From Iodidimonas muriae (lineage in GTDB: Bacteria; Pseudomonadota; Alphaproteobacteria; Sphingomonadales; Rhodothalassiaceae), in assembly GCF_014647255.1 (NCBI RefSeq), contig NZ_BMOV01000002.1, positions 1-64,000 on the forward strand: DNA of 64,000 bases. The letters run 5' to 3'. The notes below the pieces were generated by a model, which saw only the letters and a program-made list of their open reading frames with translations, searched no databases and was not told the origin of the DNA. The translations under genes were made by a program, and so were the position numbers. Of this stretch, positions 1 to 8,178 are shown piece after piece. The number at the start of each line of letters is the position of its first letter. Position 1 is the stretch's first letter.

Positions 1-67
1 GGTCAACATGGCCAATCGTGCCAATGTTCACATGCGGCTTGCTCCGCTCAAACTTTGCCTTCGCCAT
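1..67 (-). CDS. tuf: Elongation factor Tu, N-terminal fragment
   Basis: Only the first 22 codons are inside the window; the gene runs off the left edge. The minus strand reads MAKAKFERSKPHVNIGTIGH and then VD, the near-invariant EF-Tu N-terminus that leads into the GHVDHGKT G1 loop. EF-Tu is the GTPase that delivers aminoacyl-tRNA to the ribosome in the cytoplasm. An AGGA ribosome-binding site lies about 7 nt before the ATG. The two tRNA genes just upstream on the same strand (Tyr, Gly) are arranged as in the tRNA-tuf clusters of many bacteria, so co-transcription is likely but inferred. The fragment is too short to show any domain. Confidence 0.93.
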   Translation of the reverse strand, partial: MAKAKFERSKPHVNIGTIGHVD

Positions 68-177
68 TGCCCAGTCCTATTAATTCGTTCTCACCGCGCC
101 CATCGGGGCGATTCATTGCGCAAATTCCGACGGATCGGCAGCGACGGGCCCAGAGAGGCATATGTGCCCCCTAAATC

Positions 178-251
178 TGGAGCGGGTGACGGGAATCGAA
201 CCCGCATAACCAGCTTGGAAGGCTGGGGCTCTACCATTGAGCTACACCCGC
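178..251 (-). tRNA. tRNA-Gly (anticodon TCC)
   Basis: The minus strand folds into a complete cloverleaf. The 7-bp acceptor stem is GCGGGTG with CACCCGC, the anticodon stem is CCAGC/GCTGG around loop CTTCCAA (anticodon TCC), and the T-loop is GTTCGATTC. The CCA end is encoded. It lies about 110 bp upstream of tuf on the same strand. Confidence 0.95.
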
Positions 252-323
252 GAACCCGGCCGGCAACCTGTCCGGCTCCCTCAATGTCTGACCGTTATCT
301 GTCTGAACATTGCGGGAAAAAAG

Positions 324-408
324 TGGTGGAGGGGGCAGGATTCGAACCTGCGTAGGGAAACCCGGCAGATTTACAGTCTGCTGCCTTTAACCACTCGGCC
401 ACCCCTCC
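324..408 (-). tRNA. tRNA-Tyr (anticodon GTA)
   Basis: This is a class II tRNA with a long variable arm. The acceptor stem is GGAGGGG/CCCCTCC, the anticodon loop is CTGTAAA (anticodon GTA), the T-loop is GTTCGAATC, and CCA is encoded. It is followed on the same strand by tRNA-Gly and tuf, so the three are probably one transcript. Confidence 0.95.
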
Positions 409-588
409 AAAACACATGACGGCCCGTTCACTTCCGAGCCGTGTGGGGCCGGACTATCCGCAAATGGAAGGCCTTGTCAACATTCCTCTTCGGGAAATTC
501 ATCACCAAAAGCATTTTCCCATGATCCGCAACGGCACCCCCCATGGTGGATGCTTGCGCCCAAAGCCCGTTATGCCTATAGCGAAGCC

Positions 589-1461
589 ATGGCACAGCAA
601 AAAAAATCTCGCAGAAAAACACCCGGGCGCGGCCCCGCTCCAGAGGCCAGAAAAGCCCCGGAAAAACGGCGCACCGCCTCCACAGAAGCCAACCGCCCCA
701 GCAAAAGGGCTCCCGGATTATTGCTGTTCGGAAAACACGCGGTTGCCGCAGCGCTTTTGAATCCAAAAAGACAGGCCAAACGGCTTTATGCCACCAAAAA
801 CGGCTTGGACGCCTTAACCTCCCTATGCGCCTTACCCACGGGCCTTCCTGTCGAAATCACCGACATGGACAGTCTGAAGTCTTTGGTGTCCGGCCCCAAT
901 GCCACCGGCGATTCTCCCACCCAGGGCGTGGTGTTGGAGGTCTTGCCGCTTCCCGGATATTCCGCCCTGGATTTCCCGCCCAAAGCGGCCGAACGCTCGG
1001 TGATCATAGTGCTGGATCAGGTAGAAGACCCCCATAATGTAGGCGCTATCTTGCGTTCTGCTGCCGTATTTGGCGCCCAATGCCTTATTACACAGGATCG
1101 CCATGCCCCGCCGGAAAGCGGTGTGCTTGCCAAATCGGCGTCTGGTGCTTTGGATGTGGTGCCATGGGTGCGGGTGACCAATATCGCCGCAACGCTGGAT
1201 GAACTGGCGCAGATGGGCTATTGGCGCGTCGGACTTGCCGGCGAGGGCGAGGCGACACTTGATTCGATCGACCTTGGTCCGGCTTTGGTTCTGGTGCTGG
1301 GCGCAGAAGGCCGGGGCCTGCGCCCGCTGGTGCGCAAGCATTGCGATATGCTGGCGAAAATCCCGTTGGCTGCAACGGGCGGGCTGATCGATAGCCTGAA
1401 TGTATCCAATGCCGCCGCTGTGGCCCTTTATGCCCTGACACAAGGAATGTCAGAGCAATAA
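589..1461 (+). CDS. rlmB: 23S rRNA 2'-O-ribose methyltransferase, RlmB/TrmH (SpoU) family
   Basis: A SpoU-class, SAM-dependent 2'-O-methyltransferase of about 290 aa. A basic, low-complexity N-terminus is followed by a substrate-binding domain (LLLFGKHAVAAALLNPKRQA) and the knotted catalytic domain. The three SpoU motifs are visible: motif 1 DPHNVGAILRSAA, motif 2 LVLGAEGRGL and motif 3 SLNVSNAAAVALY. In E. coli RlmB methylates G2251 of 23S rRNA; the same target is inferred here. An in-frame ATG at 550 would add 13 residues. I prefer 589 because the protein then begins with the usual basic MAQQKK tail, but neither start has a strong ribosome-binding site. It is divergent from the tRNA-tuf unit and is followed by a terminator. 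Confidence 0.9.
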   Translation: MAQQKKSRRKTPGRGPAPEARKAPEKRRTASTEANRPSKRAPGLLLFGKHAVAAALLNPKRQAKRLYATKNGLDALTSLCALPTGLPVEITDMDSLKSLVSGPNATGDSPTQGVVLEVLPLPGYSALDFPPKAAERSVIIVLDQVEDPHNVGAILRSAAVFGAQCLITQDRHAPPESGVLAKSASGALDVVPWVRVTNIAATLDELAQMGYWRVGLAGEGEATLDSIDLGPALVLVLGAEGRGLRPLVRKHCDMLAKIPLAATGGLIDSLNVSNAAAVALYALTQGMSEQ

Positions 1462-1471
1462 GCGCATATAA

Positions 1472-1502
1472 AAAGGCCACGCCTTGGATAGGCCCGGCCT
1501 TT
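1472..1502 (+). terminator. Intrinsic terminator after rlmB
   Basis: AAAGGCC and GGCCTTT form a 7-bp stem just after the rlmB stop, and the 3' arm ends in TTT. The loop is long (17 nt) and the T-run short, so its strength is uncertain. Confidence 0.5.
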
Positions 1503-1550
1503 CGCAAACCCGTCTGGGCTTGAAGAATAGCAACCCTCGTCCTGATAAAC

Positions 1551-1679
1551 TCAGGATCGAGCCTCATTCGCATGGACAGCCCGGCGATTATTATAATGAC
1601 GCTGGGCGTGACGAATCAGTGTCAGGGGAACCGTGCTGTCCGTTTCCGGTGTAACTTTCGCTTGCAGAACGTTTTTCAT
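1551..1679 (-). CDS. Candidate small ORF, 42 aa
   Basis: A 42-codon ORF (MKNVLQAKVTPETDSTVPLT...) lies in the 316 bp gap between rlmB and the ABC permease, on the permease strand about 100 bp after its stop. The reason for listing it is a GAGGA ribosome-binding site 8 nt before the ATG. The C-terminal half is rich in Arg, His and Asn. There is no recognisable domain, signal peptide or membrane segment. It could be a chance ORF in the 3' region of the operon. The rest of the gap holds only the rlmB terminator. Confidence 0.25.
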   Translation of the reverse strand: MKNVLQAKVTPETDSTVPLTLIRHAQRHYNNRRAVHANEARS

Positions 1680-1777
1680 GGTCTTGTCCTCGTCAGATAC
1701 TGTCATGGATAGATTGTTTTGTTTTTGAAGGTCTTCACCGCCCTTCCCCAGAGCAGTGAAGACAAGGATTAAGTGCG

Positions 1778-2737
1778 TCAGAGATTGTAACGGCGGAACC
1801 AGATCGCGCCGTAGATGAGACCGGCGGCAATCGCCAAACCGATCCACAAATCCACAGAACCGAGCGTAGAAAACACCGCACCCAGATCGGGTTTGCTCAT
1901 TTCCTGCATGAAGATTTCAAGGTCAGCCTCGCCTCCCCCGTCATATCGCGCACCGTCCGCGATCGGCTCTCCAATAGAACGGATCACCGGAGCTGCGGAC
2001 AGATGGGTGCCGATCCATGTAATGAAATAGTTTGAGCGCAAAAACAGGCCCTCAGCCACCGCCACCACCACAGGCGGCAGCACGGCATACATGAAGGGGG
2101 CGCGGGGGGCATAAGCACCGCAAAAAAGCACCCAGGCAAAAACCGGTAAAGACCACAGAGCCCACATCATCAACACCAGCGGGGATTGCAGCCAGTTTAT
2201 CAAAATCACGTCGATTTGCCACACAGTCCACACCGGCCCGCCTTGCACGCCGCCAATGACAGAGATCACCAACAGGGTCAGAACCTGCATAGCCATACTG
2301 ACGACCAGGAAAACCAGCGGTGCCAGCACCATGCCTGCGGCCACTTTGGCCAGAACTTCTTGCGTATCCGACACCGGCATGGACTTCCAAAACAGGAAAC
2401 TCCTGTCGCGCCGTTCTTCATAAAGGCTGCCCAGTAGAATGAAAAAAATCACAAAGGGCAAAATCAGCAAGGCTGGAGCGGACATCATGGACAGGAAAGT
2501 GACCACCAGCCCGCCCCGCATCAAAGGAGCTTCCGCCGCCAGCCTGTTCAACAAGCCTGCTATGGAGGCATATTCGTTTTCAGAGCCATGCCAATCGGGC
2601 ACCATGATTCCGGCACCGATGCTCAGTGATGCAACCGCCACGACCAGCATCAATCCCGTAATGATCGCCGGTGCATAAACAATGCCGGTCCGGTGCTCGA
2701 TCAGTTCGCGCTTGGCCAATGCCAAAAATTTACTCAT
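1778..2737 (-). CDS. ABC-2 type transporter permease
   Basis: A 319-residue integral membrane protein with about six hydrophobic segments, the first at residues 20-45 (IITGLMLVVAVASLSIGAGI). A short cytoplasmic N-terminus (MSKFLALAKRELIEH) is followed by a large extracytoplasmic loop and four clustered helices (about 85-230); a last helix at the C-terminus ends in FRRYNL. This is the ABC-2 permease layout. Its start overlaps the stop of the ATPase gene by 4 nt (ATGA), so the two are translationally coupled and form one exporter. The substrate is unknown. YtrA-type operons in Firmicutes respond to cell-wall-active compounds; whether that holds here is inference. Confidence 0.85.
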   Translation of the reverse strand: MSKFLALAKRELIEHRTGIVYAPAIITGLMLVVAVASLSIGAGIMVPDWHGSENEYASIAGLLNRLAAEAPLMRGGLVVTFLSMMSAPALLILPFVIFFILLGSLYEERRDRSFLFWKSMPVSDTQEVLAKVAAGMVLAPLVFLVVSMAMQVLTLLVISVIGGVQGGPVWTVWQIDVILINWLQSPLVLMMWALWSLPVFAWVLFCGAYAPRAPFMYAVLPPVVVAVAEGLFLRSNYFITWIGTHLSAAPVIRSIGEPIADGARYDGGGEADLEIFMQEMSKPDLGAVFSTLGSVDLWIGLAIAAGLIYGAIWFRRYNL

Positions 2738-3615
2738 GCCCCGTCTCCCGACATTTTGGCGACAAAGATATCGGCCAGCGACATCCTGCGAACGTCGCCC
2801 AATTGTTTCAACGCGGCGCGATCCGCCCCTTCATAGACAAAGGAGCAGCGCCCCAAAGAGCGGCTTTCTTGGATCGGGTTCAAAGCCCTTGCCGCATCCG
2901 CATGATCAGTGTCGGTGATCAGTTCGAAAAACCGCTCATTCAAATCTTCGGCCGGAGCATCCAGCACAATCTCGCCGTCGCGGATGAACATCACATCGCT
3001 CAGGATATGTTCAATTTCCTCCACCTGATGGGTGGTGACGATGATGGTGCGCTCTTCATCGAAATATTCTTCTAAAAGATCCCGGTAAAAGGCTTTGCGA
3101 AACAAGATGTCCAGGCCCAGGGTCGGCTCGTCCAGCACCAAAAGGCGAGCATCGATGCCCATCACAATGGCCAGATGAAGCTGCGTCACCATGCCTTTGG
3201 ACAGGGCCTTGATCGCCTTGTTTTGCGGGATTTTCGTGCGCTCCAGAAAATTCAGCGTGGCCGTACGCGAAAAACGCGGATGCACACCCTCCACATAATC
3301 CAGAAGCTGCGAGACTTTCATCCAACGGGGCAAAGTGGCCACATCGGCGATAAAGCAGACCTCTTTCATCAGTTCATCGCGCTGACGCCCCGGGTCTTTT
3401 CCCAAAACCCGCACATCGCCATCAAAGGGAATCAGCCCCAAAATGGCATTGAGCAAAGTGGTCTTGCCCGCGCCATTGGCACCAATAACGCCATAGATCC
3501 GCCCGAGAGGGATGGTAAAATCAACGCCCTTCAAAGCCGTAAATTTCCCATATTGCTTGGCAAGTCCGGTGACTTCGATCACCGGATTTCCGGCATGTAT
3601 TTTGTGGTCATTCAT
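2734..3615 (-). CDS. ABC transporter ATP-binding protein
   Basis: A 293-residue ATPase with one nucleotide-binding domain: Walker A GANGAGKTT (about 45-53), a degenerate signature ALSKGMVTQLHLAI where LSGGQ is usual, Walker B LLVLDEPTLGLD and the switch histidine in TTHQVEEIE. A C-terminal extension of about 75 residues follows the fold, as in ABC-2 drug or bacteriocin exporters. It is the middle gene of a three-gene operon: its start overlaps the end of the GntR regulator by 8 nt and its stop overlaps the permease start. It energises the permease at the inner membrane. The LSKGM signature deviates from consensus but occurs in this subfamily. Confidence 0.92.
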   Translation of the reverse strand: MNDHKIHAGNPVIEVTGLAKQYGKFTALKGVDFTIPLGRIYGVIGANGAGKTTLLNAILGLIPFDGDVRVLGKDPGRQRDELMKEVCFIADVATLPRWMKVSQLLDYVEGVHPRFSRTATLNFLERTKIPQNKAIKALSKGMVTQLHLAIVMGIDARLLVLDEPTLGLDILFRKAFYRDLLEEYFDEERTIIVTTHQVEEIEHILSDVMFIRDGEIVLDAPAEDLNERFFELITDTDHADAARALNPIQESRSLGRCSFVYEGADRAALKQLGDVRRMSLADIFVAKMSGDGA

Positions 3616-3988
3616 TACGGCCCCCTGTTTTTTCAGCGCTTGTTGCGAGCAAGTCTTGTGGATCGATTCCCAGTGAGTCTATGCGTTCCAGAATGCGCGG
3701 CCAGTCTTCTTCCAAAAACCGGCGGCGCTCATTGGACAAAACCTTGCCGCGCGCACCTTCAATGATGAACATGCCCAGGCCCCGACGTTTTTCCACCAGA
3801 TCTTCGGCTACCAGCTCCTGATAAGCCTTTGATGCAGTGATCGGATTGATTTGCAGGTCCACGGCGATTGCTCGCACCGAGGGCAGTGGCTCCCCTTCCT
3901 TCAGGTCGCCGTCAATGATGGCATTCACCACCTTGTCTCTTAATTGCCGGTAAATCGGCTGATCGTCCGTCCAATCTGACGTGATCAT
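3608..3988 (-). CDS. GntR family regulator, YtrA subfamily
   Basis: A 126-residue regulator with an N-terminal winged helix (QPIYRQLRDKVVNAIIDG, then GEPLPSVRAIAVDLQINPIT and VEKRRGLGMFI) and only a short helical C-terminal tail. That small size without a large effector domain defines the YtrA type. It is the first long gene of the operon that encodes the ABC ATPase and permease and is expected to repress it. A matching operator, GTGTTA-8 nt-TAACAC, overlaps the likely -10 at 4241-4260. The inducing ligand cannot be read from the sequence. Confidence 0.9.
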   Translation of the reverse strand: MITSDWTDDQPIYRQLRDKVVNAIIDGDLKEGEPLPSVRAIAVDLQINPITASKAYQELVAEDLVEKRRGLGMFIIEGARGKVLSNERRRFLEEDWPRILERIDSLGIDPQDLLATSAEKTGGRNE

Positions 3989-4045
3989 GATGTTTCTTTC
4001 TTTGGCATTCTTTCATCTTATCCCCGGTTCGTCCCCATGGCGCCG

Positions 4046-4168
4046 TTACGATATGCCAAACAGGGTGGGCACAGGGGCGATTCGAAAATCATGCCGCCGT
4101 GTGGGAACCAAGCGGTTTATCCGCCGGTTTCCTTTAAAAGAGTCGCTTATCCTCGCTGTCGTGACCAT
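4046..4168 (-). CDS. Candidate 40-aa leader ORF of the Ytr-type operon
   Basis: In the leader between the operon promoter and the GntR gene, the minus strand has ATG at 4168, a 40-codon frame and a TAA stop at 4046. A very strong ribosome-binding site, AAAAGGAGAGG, lies about 5 nt before the ATG, better than that of the GntR gene itself. The predicted peptide starts MVTTARISDSFKGNRRINRL, is strongly basic (about nine Arg/Lys) and has no membrane segment or known domain. It may be a regulatory leader peptide or a true small protein. The stop lies about 60 nt upstream of the GntR start. Confidence 0.4.
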   Translation of the reverse strand: MVTTARISDSFKGNRRINRLVPTRRHDFRIAPVPTLFGIS

Positions 4169-4240
4169 CGGGCCTCTCCTTTTCGGAGTTTATCGCTTGC
4201 TGTCGTTGTTTGGCGGGAGGGTCATGCCCATCGCCTTAGT

Positions 4241-4277
4241 GTGTTACATATGTATAACACCGGAACGCGCATGTCAA
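4241..4277 (-). promoter_or_regulatory. Promoter and operator of the GntR/ABC operon
   Basis: On the minus strand a consensus -35 TTGACA (4272-4277) is followed by a -10 region covered by GTGTTACATATGTATAACAC (read on the plus strand, 4241-4260). That sequence is an inverted repeat with perfect 6-bp GTGTTA/TAACAC arms. Repressor sites of this GTGT...ACAC form are known for YtrA-type GntR proteins. Its position over the -10 fits repression by the adjacent regulator. The leader from here to the GntR start is about 250 nt. No gene other than the 40-codon ORF was seen in the gap up to tRNA-Thr. Confidence 0.65.
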
Positions 4278-4512
4278 CAGGTGTTGTACTCTCCTACATC
4301 ACCACAAAAATCATCCTTATTCTTCAATGAGATAATTTCATTTTTCATGCACCAGGCGATCTCTATCCGGATGTTATTTCGCATTAAACTAAGAAAAAAG
4401 AACAGACTCTGCCTTATCAACCGCCCGTACAGGCATTTTTTCAATTGATTCTCGGCGCATCGCCGCATAGGTTCCCAGCCGCGCGGGTGCTTCAGCCCCA
4501 TATAAGCGCAGG

Positions 4513-4588
4513 GCCGGCTTAGCTCAGTTGGTAGAGCAGTGGTTTTGTAAACCGAAGGTCGGGGGTTCGAGTCCCTCAGCCGGCACCA
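4513..4588 (+). tRNA. tRNA-Thr (anticodon TGT)
   Basis: The acceptor stem is GCCGGCT with AGCCGGC, the D-loop is AGCTCAGTTGGTAGAGC, the anticodon loop TTTGTAA carries TGT, the T-loop is GTTCGAGTC, and CCA is encoded. The outermost anticodon-stem pair is a G-A mismatch, but the rest of the cloverleaf is regular. It lies 248 bp upstream of glmU, a stretch with no other feature that I can support. Confidence 0.93.
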
Positions 4589-4836
4589 TTTCCCCCCTTA
4601 GTCCCGACCAGTCCGACTCGCACATAACGCTCTCTCGAGCGCTGGACATGATGGGGTAACGCGTGGCTGCCCATACCAGCTCCCCTCTTCCCCCTAAGAG
4701 ACTGACAGAGAAAAGTGCCCTGCCGTCCATGATTGGGTTTTGAACTGGATCACGCCCTGTGGCACCCTGCGCTTGTTTTTAGACACTATGCTCACCTATC
4801 CACGATCGTCGCTCATTAAAAGAGGTCCATTCTTTC

Positions 4837-6198
4837 ATGACCAGCCGCGCCATTGCCGCCGTCATCCTTGCTGCTGGCAAGGGCACCCGGATGAAATCAA
4901 GCCAACATAAAGTGCTGCATCCCTTGGCAGGGCAACCGATGATCCATCACCTTTTGGCAACGCTTGATCATGTGCAAACCAGCCGCACAGTGATGGTGGT
5001 GGGGGCCGGCCGCGACCAAGTGGAAACGGCGATGGCAGGCCGTGATATCCGCTTTGCCGTACAAGAGCCGCAATTGGGTACAGGGCATGCGGTGATGGCA
5101 GCCCTCCCCGAACTGGACGGCCATGAGGGCGATATTTTGGTGCTTTATGGCGATACGCCACTGATTCCTGCTGATATTCTGGCGCAAATGCTCAGCCGTT
5201 TGCACAGCACACCCCCAAATGGCAGCGGCAAAACCGGCCTTGTGGTGCTGGGCTTCCGTCCCAAAGACCCGGCACAATATGGCCGACTGGTTCTGGATGA
5301 CGATGGCGCGCTCGATCGCATTGTCGAATATAAAGACGCCACCCCGTCTGAACGCGCCATATCCTTGTGCAATTCCGGGGTGATGGCTTTTGATGGCGCT
5401 TTATTGCCCGACCTGCTGTCACGCCTGACAAATTCCAATGCCAATGGCGAATATTACCTCACCGATACGGTGGCCATCGCTCGCAGCCTGGGGGCAAGCG
5501 TGCAAGTGGTCGAGGCTTTGGAAGACGATCTGATCGGGGTCAATTCACGGATGGATCTGGCCAAGGCGGAAGCGGTGATTCAAAAGCGCATGCGGGACGC
5601 CGCCATGGCAAATGGAGCCACCTTGATTGACCCCGCGAGCGTTTATTTCAGCCACGATACCAAGCTGGGCCGGGATGTTCTGGTGGAACCCCATGTGGTA
5701 TTCGGCCCCGGCGTCCATATTGCCGATGGCGCAACCATCCGCGCTTTTTCGCATCTGGAAGGCGCACATGTCGCGGAAAATGCCACAATTGGCCCCTATG
5801 CCCGGCTGCGGCCCGGTGCCGAGATCGGCATTGGAGCAAAGGTGGGAAATTTTGTGGAAATCAAAAAGGCCAAAGTGGAAGAGGGCGCCAAGATCAGCCA
5901 TTTAAGCTATATCGGCGATGCCAGTATTGGGGCCCATGCCAATATCGGCGCGGGCACCATCACGTGCAATTATGACGGCTTTTCAAAATACCATACCAGC
6001 ATCGGCGCCGGAGCCTTTATCGGCTCCAATTCCGCGTTGGTAGCCCCCGTTACCATCGGGGCCGGGGCCATTATAGGCGCAGGCAGCACCCTTTCCGGGG
6101 ATGTGGAGGCCGACGATCTGGCGCTCACCCGAGCCGAGCGGCAAACGCGCCCCGGCTGGGCAAAAAAATTCCGCGCCGCCAAGCAACGTAAAAAATAA
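4837..6198 (+). CDS. glmU: Bifunctional GlmU: GlcN-1-P acetyltransferase / GlcNAc-1-P uridyltransferase
   Basis: A 453-residue enzyme that makes UDP-GlcNAc for peptidoglycan and lipopolysaccharide in the cytoplasm. The N-terminal uridyltransferase domain has LAAGKGTRM (11-19), the nucleotide-binding Lys25 and GTGHAV. From about residue 255 the protein becomes a left-handed beta-helix of hexapeptide repeats (IGPYARLRPGAEIGIGAKVGN), the acetyl-CoA-dependent acetyltransferase, with NYDG and a basic C-terminal tail. Length is normal for the family. glmS follows after 22 bp on the same strand, so the two enzymes that commit fructose-6-phosphate to UDP-GlcNAc are co-transcribed. The ribosome-binding site is AGAGG, placed rather far (about 12 nt) before the ATG. 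Confidence 0.97.
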   Translation: MTSRAIAAVILAAGKGTRMKSSQHKVLHPLAGQPMIHHLLATLDHVQTSRTVMVVGAGRDQVETAMAGRDIRFAVQEPQLGTGHAVMAALPELDGHEGDILVLYGDTPLIPADILAQMLSRLHSTPPNGSGKTGLVVLGFRPKDPAQYGRLVLDDDGALDRIVEYKDATPSERAISLCNSGVMAFDGALLPDLLSRLTNSNANGEYYLTDTVAIARSLGASVQVVEALEDDLIGVNSRMDLAKAEAVIQKRMRDAAMANGATLIDPASVYFSHDTKLGRDVLVEPHVVFGPGVHIADGATIRAFSHLEGAHVAENATIGPYARLRPGAEIGIGAKVGNFVEIKKAKVEEGAKISHLSYIGDASIGAHANIGAGTITCNYDGFSKYHTSIGAGAFIGSNSALVAPVTIGAGAIIGAGSTLSGDVEADDLALTRAERQTRPGWAKKFRAAKQRKK

Positions 6199-6220
6199 AC
6201 AGACGAGGGAGTGGACCATC

Positions 6221-8044
6221 ATGTGCGGCATCATTGGCATTGTCGGGCGCGCGCCTGTTTCAGGCCGGCTGGTGGACGCTTTGCGTCGGCTGGAATATCG
6301 CGGCTATGACAGCGCAGGCATCGCCACCTTGTGCAACAGCAGGCTGGACCGCCGCCGGGCCAGCGGCAAATTGCGCAATCTGGAAGCGGTGTTGGAAAAA
6401 TCTCCGCTAGAGGGCCTGATCGGCATCGGCCACACCCGATGGGCCACCCATGGTGCTCCGACCCAAGCCAATGCCCATCCTCATCTGGGGGCGCATGTTG
6501 CGGTGGTCCATAATGGCATTATCGAAAATTTCAAAGAACTGCGCGACGCCCTGATAAACGCCGGACACCGCTTTGCCAGCGACACCGATACGGAAGTCAT
6601 CGCCCATTTGTTGAGCGACCGCATCGCCCAAGGCCTTTCCCCACATGATGCCGTGAAAGATACCCTCGACCAATTGGAAGGGGCCTTTGCCCTTGCCATT
6701 TTGATCAATGGAGAAGACCGCGTGATGTTTGGCGCGCGGCGCGGCAGCCCGCTGGTTGTGGGCTATGGCGAAGGGGAAAGTTATTTGGGCTCTGATGCCA
6801 TCGCTTTGGCAGGACTAACCAATCGCATTTGTTATCTGGAAGAAGGCGACTGGGTCCAATTATCCAACGACACTGTGCAGATATTCGATATGACCGGCGC
6901 TGCGGTTGAACGGCCCGTCACATTGTCCGCCGCCACCGGGGCTTTGGTGGACAAGGGCAATCACCGCCATTTCATGCTCAAGGAAATCTACGAGCAACCC
7001 ACTGTCGTCGGGCAAACCCTCAGCAGCTATATCGATCCTTTAAACCTACGCATTGTGCTGCAAGATCTATGCTTTGATCCCAAAACCATCTCGCGCGTCA
7101 CGCTGATAGCATGCGGCACCAGCTATTATGCGGCCATGGTCGCCAAATACTGGATAGAACACTATGCCCACATTCCGGTGGATGTGGATATCGCCTCGGA
7201 GTTTCGATATCGCGCGCCGGTTCTTTCCCAAGGCGGCTTGGCGGTGTTTATCTCGCAATCGGGCGAAACGGCAGATACGCTGGCAGCCCTGCGCCATTGC
7301 AAACAGGCAGGTCAAACGGTCGCCGCCATCGTGAATGTGCCGGAATCCACCATGGCCCGCGAAGCCGATATGGTGTTTCCCATCCATGCAGGACCGGAAA
7401 TCGGTGTCGCCAGCACCAAGGCCTTCACCTGCCAACTCAGTGTTCTCGCTGCCCTTGCCATTGGCTTTGGCGTCTTGCGCAAAACCATCGACCGCTCTTT
7501 GGAGGCCACATTGGTACAAGCCTTGAGCGAAGTCCCCTCTCGCATGGCAGAGGTTTTGCATCATGATGAAAAGCTGCGCGACATCGCAGCCGATCTGGCA
7601 AATGCCCGCGATGTGCTTTATCTGGGCCGTGGAACCGATTATCCCATCGCCCTTGAAGGTGCGCTGAAGCTCAAGGAAATCAGCTATATTCACGCCGAAG
7701 GCTATGCGGCAGGGGAATTGAAACACGGCCCCATTGCCCTCATCGATCAAGCCGTCCCCATTGTGGTGATTGCCCCCATGGGGCCTTTGTTTGAAAAAAC
7801 CGTATCGAATATGGAAGAGGCCATTGCCCGCGGCGGAAAAGTGATTTTGATGAGCTGCAAAGACGGCCTGAAAAATCACAGTGATATGGCTATGGCCAGC
7901 ATCGAACTGCCGCAGGTCCACCCCATGGCCACGCCTTTGCTTTATGCACTGCCTGTGCAGCTTCTCGCTTATCACACCGCCGTCCATAAAGGCACCGATG
8001 TGGACCAACCGCGCAATCTGGCAAAATCGGTAACGGTGGAATGA
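6221..8044 (+). CDS. glmS: Glutamine-fructose-6-phosphate aminotransferase (isomerizing)
   Basis: A 607-residue enzyme that converts fructose-6-phosphate and glutamine to glucosamine-6-phosphate, the first step of hexosamine synthesis. It begins MCGIIGIVGR; Cys2 becomes the N-terminal nucleophile of the class II glutaminase after Met removal, which fixes the start. A GAGGGAG ribosome-binding site precedes it. Glutaminase motifs include GYDSAGIA and HTRWATHG. Two SIS sugar-isomerase domains follow (ACGTSYYAAMVAKYW and SQSGETADT; then YLGRGTDYPIALEGALKLKEISY), and the C-terminus DQPRNLAKSVTVE is the family signature. The frame stays open upstream into glmU, but no family member has such an extension. 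No glmS ribozyme is visible in the 22 bp before it. Confidence 0.97.
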   Translation: MCGIIGIVGRAPVSGRLVDALRRLEYRGYDSAGIATLCNSRLDRRRASGKLRNLEAVLEKSPLEGLIGIGHTRWATHGAPTQANAHPHLGAHVAVVHNGIIENFKELRDALINAGHRFASDTDTEVIAHLLSDRIAQGLSPHDAVKDTLDQLEGAFALAILINGEDRVMFGARRGSPLVVGYGEGESYLGSDAIALAGLTNRICYLEEGDWVQLSNDTVQIFDMTGAAVERPVTLSAATGALVDKGNHRHFMLKEIYEQPTVVGQTLSSYIDPLNLRIVLQDLCFDPKTISRVTLIACGTSYYAAMVAKYWIEHYAHIPVDVDIASEFRYRAPVLSQGGLAVFISQSGETADTLAALRHCKQAGQTVAAIVNVPESTMAREADMVFPIHAGPEIGVASTKAFTCQLSVLAALAIGFGVLRKTIDRSLEATLVQALSEVPSRMAEVLHHDEKLRDIAADLANARDVLYLGRGTDYPIALEGALKLKEISYIHAEGYAAGELKHGPIALIDQAVPIVVIAPMGPLFEKTVSNMEEAIARGGKVILMSCKDGLKNHSDMAMASIELPQVHPMATPLLYALPVQLLAYHTAVHKGTDVDQPRNLAKSVTVE

Positions 8045-8178
8045 GCCTCATTCAGTGAAACAACTCTAAATAAACACTGGACAGTTGCACGAATAACTGG
8101 AAAGAATACCCGTATCAAGTGTACTTCAAAGGGGCGCTGCATGGTGCTTTGCCCCCAATGCCACGGGTTATATGGATT

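Noticed and set aside
3981-4448. 155-codon ORF on the plus strand upstream of tRNA-Thr
   Set aside because: Overlaps the promoter, operator and leader of the minus-strand GntR operon; no family similarity.
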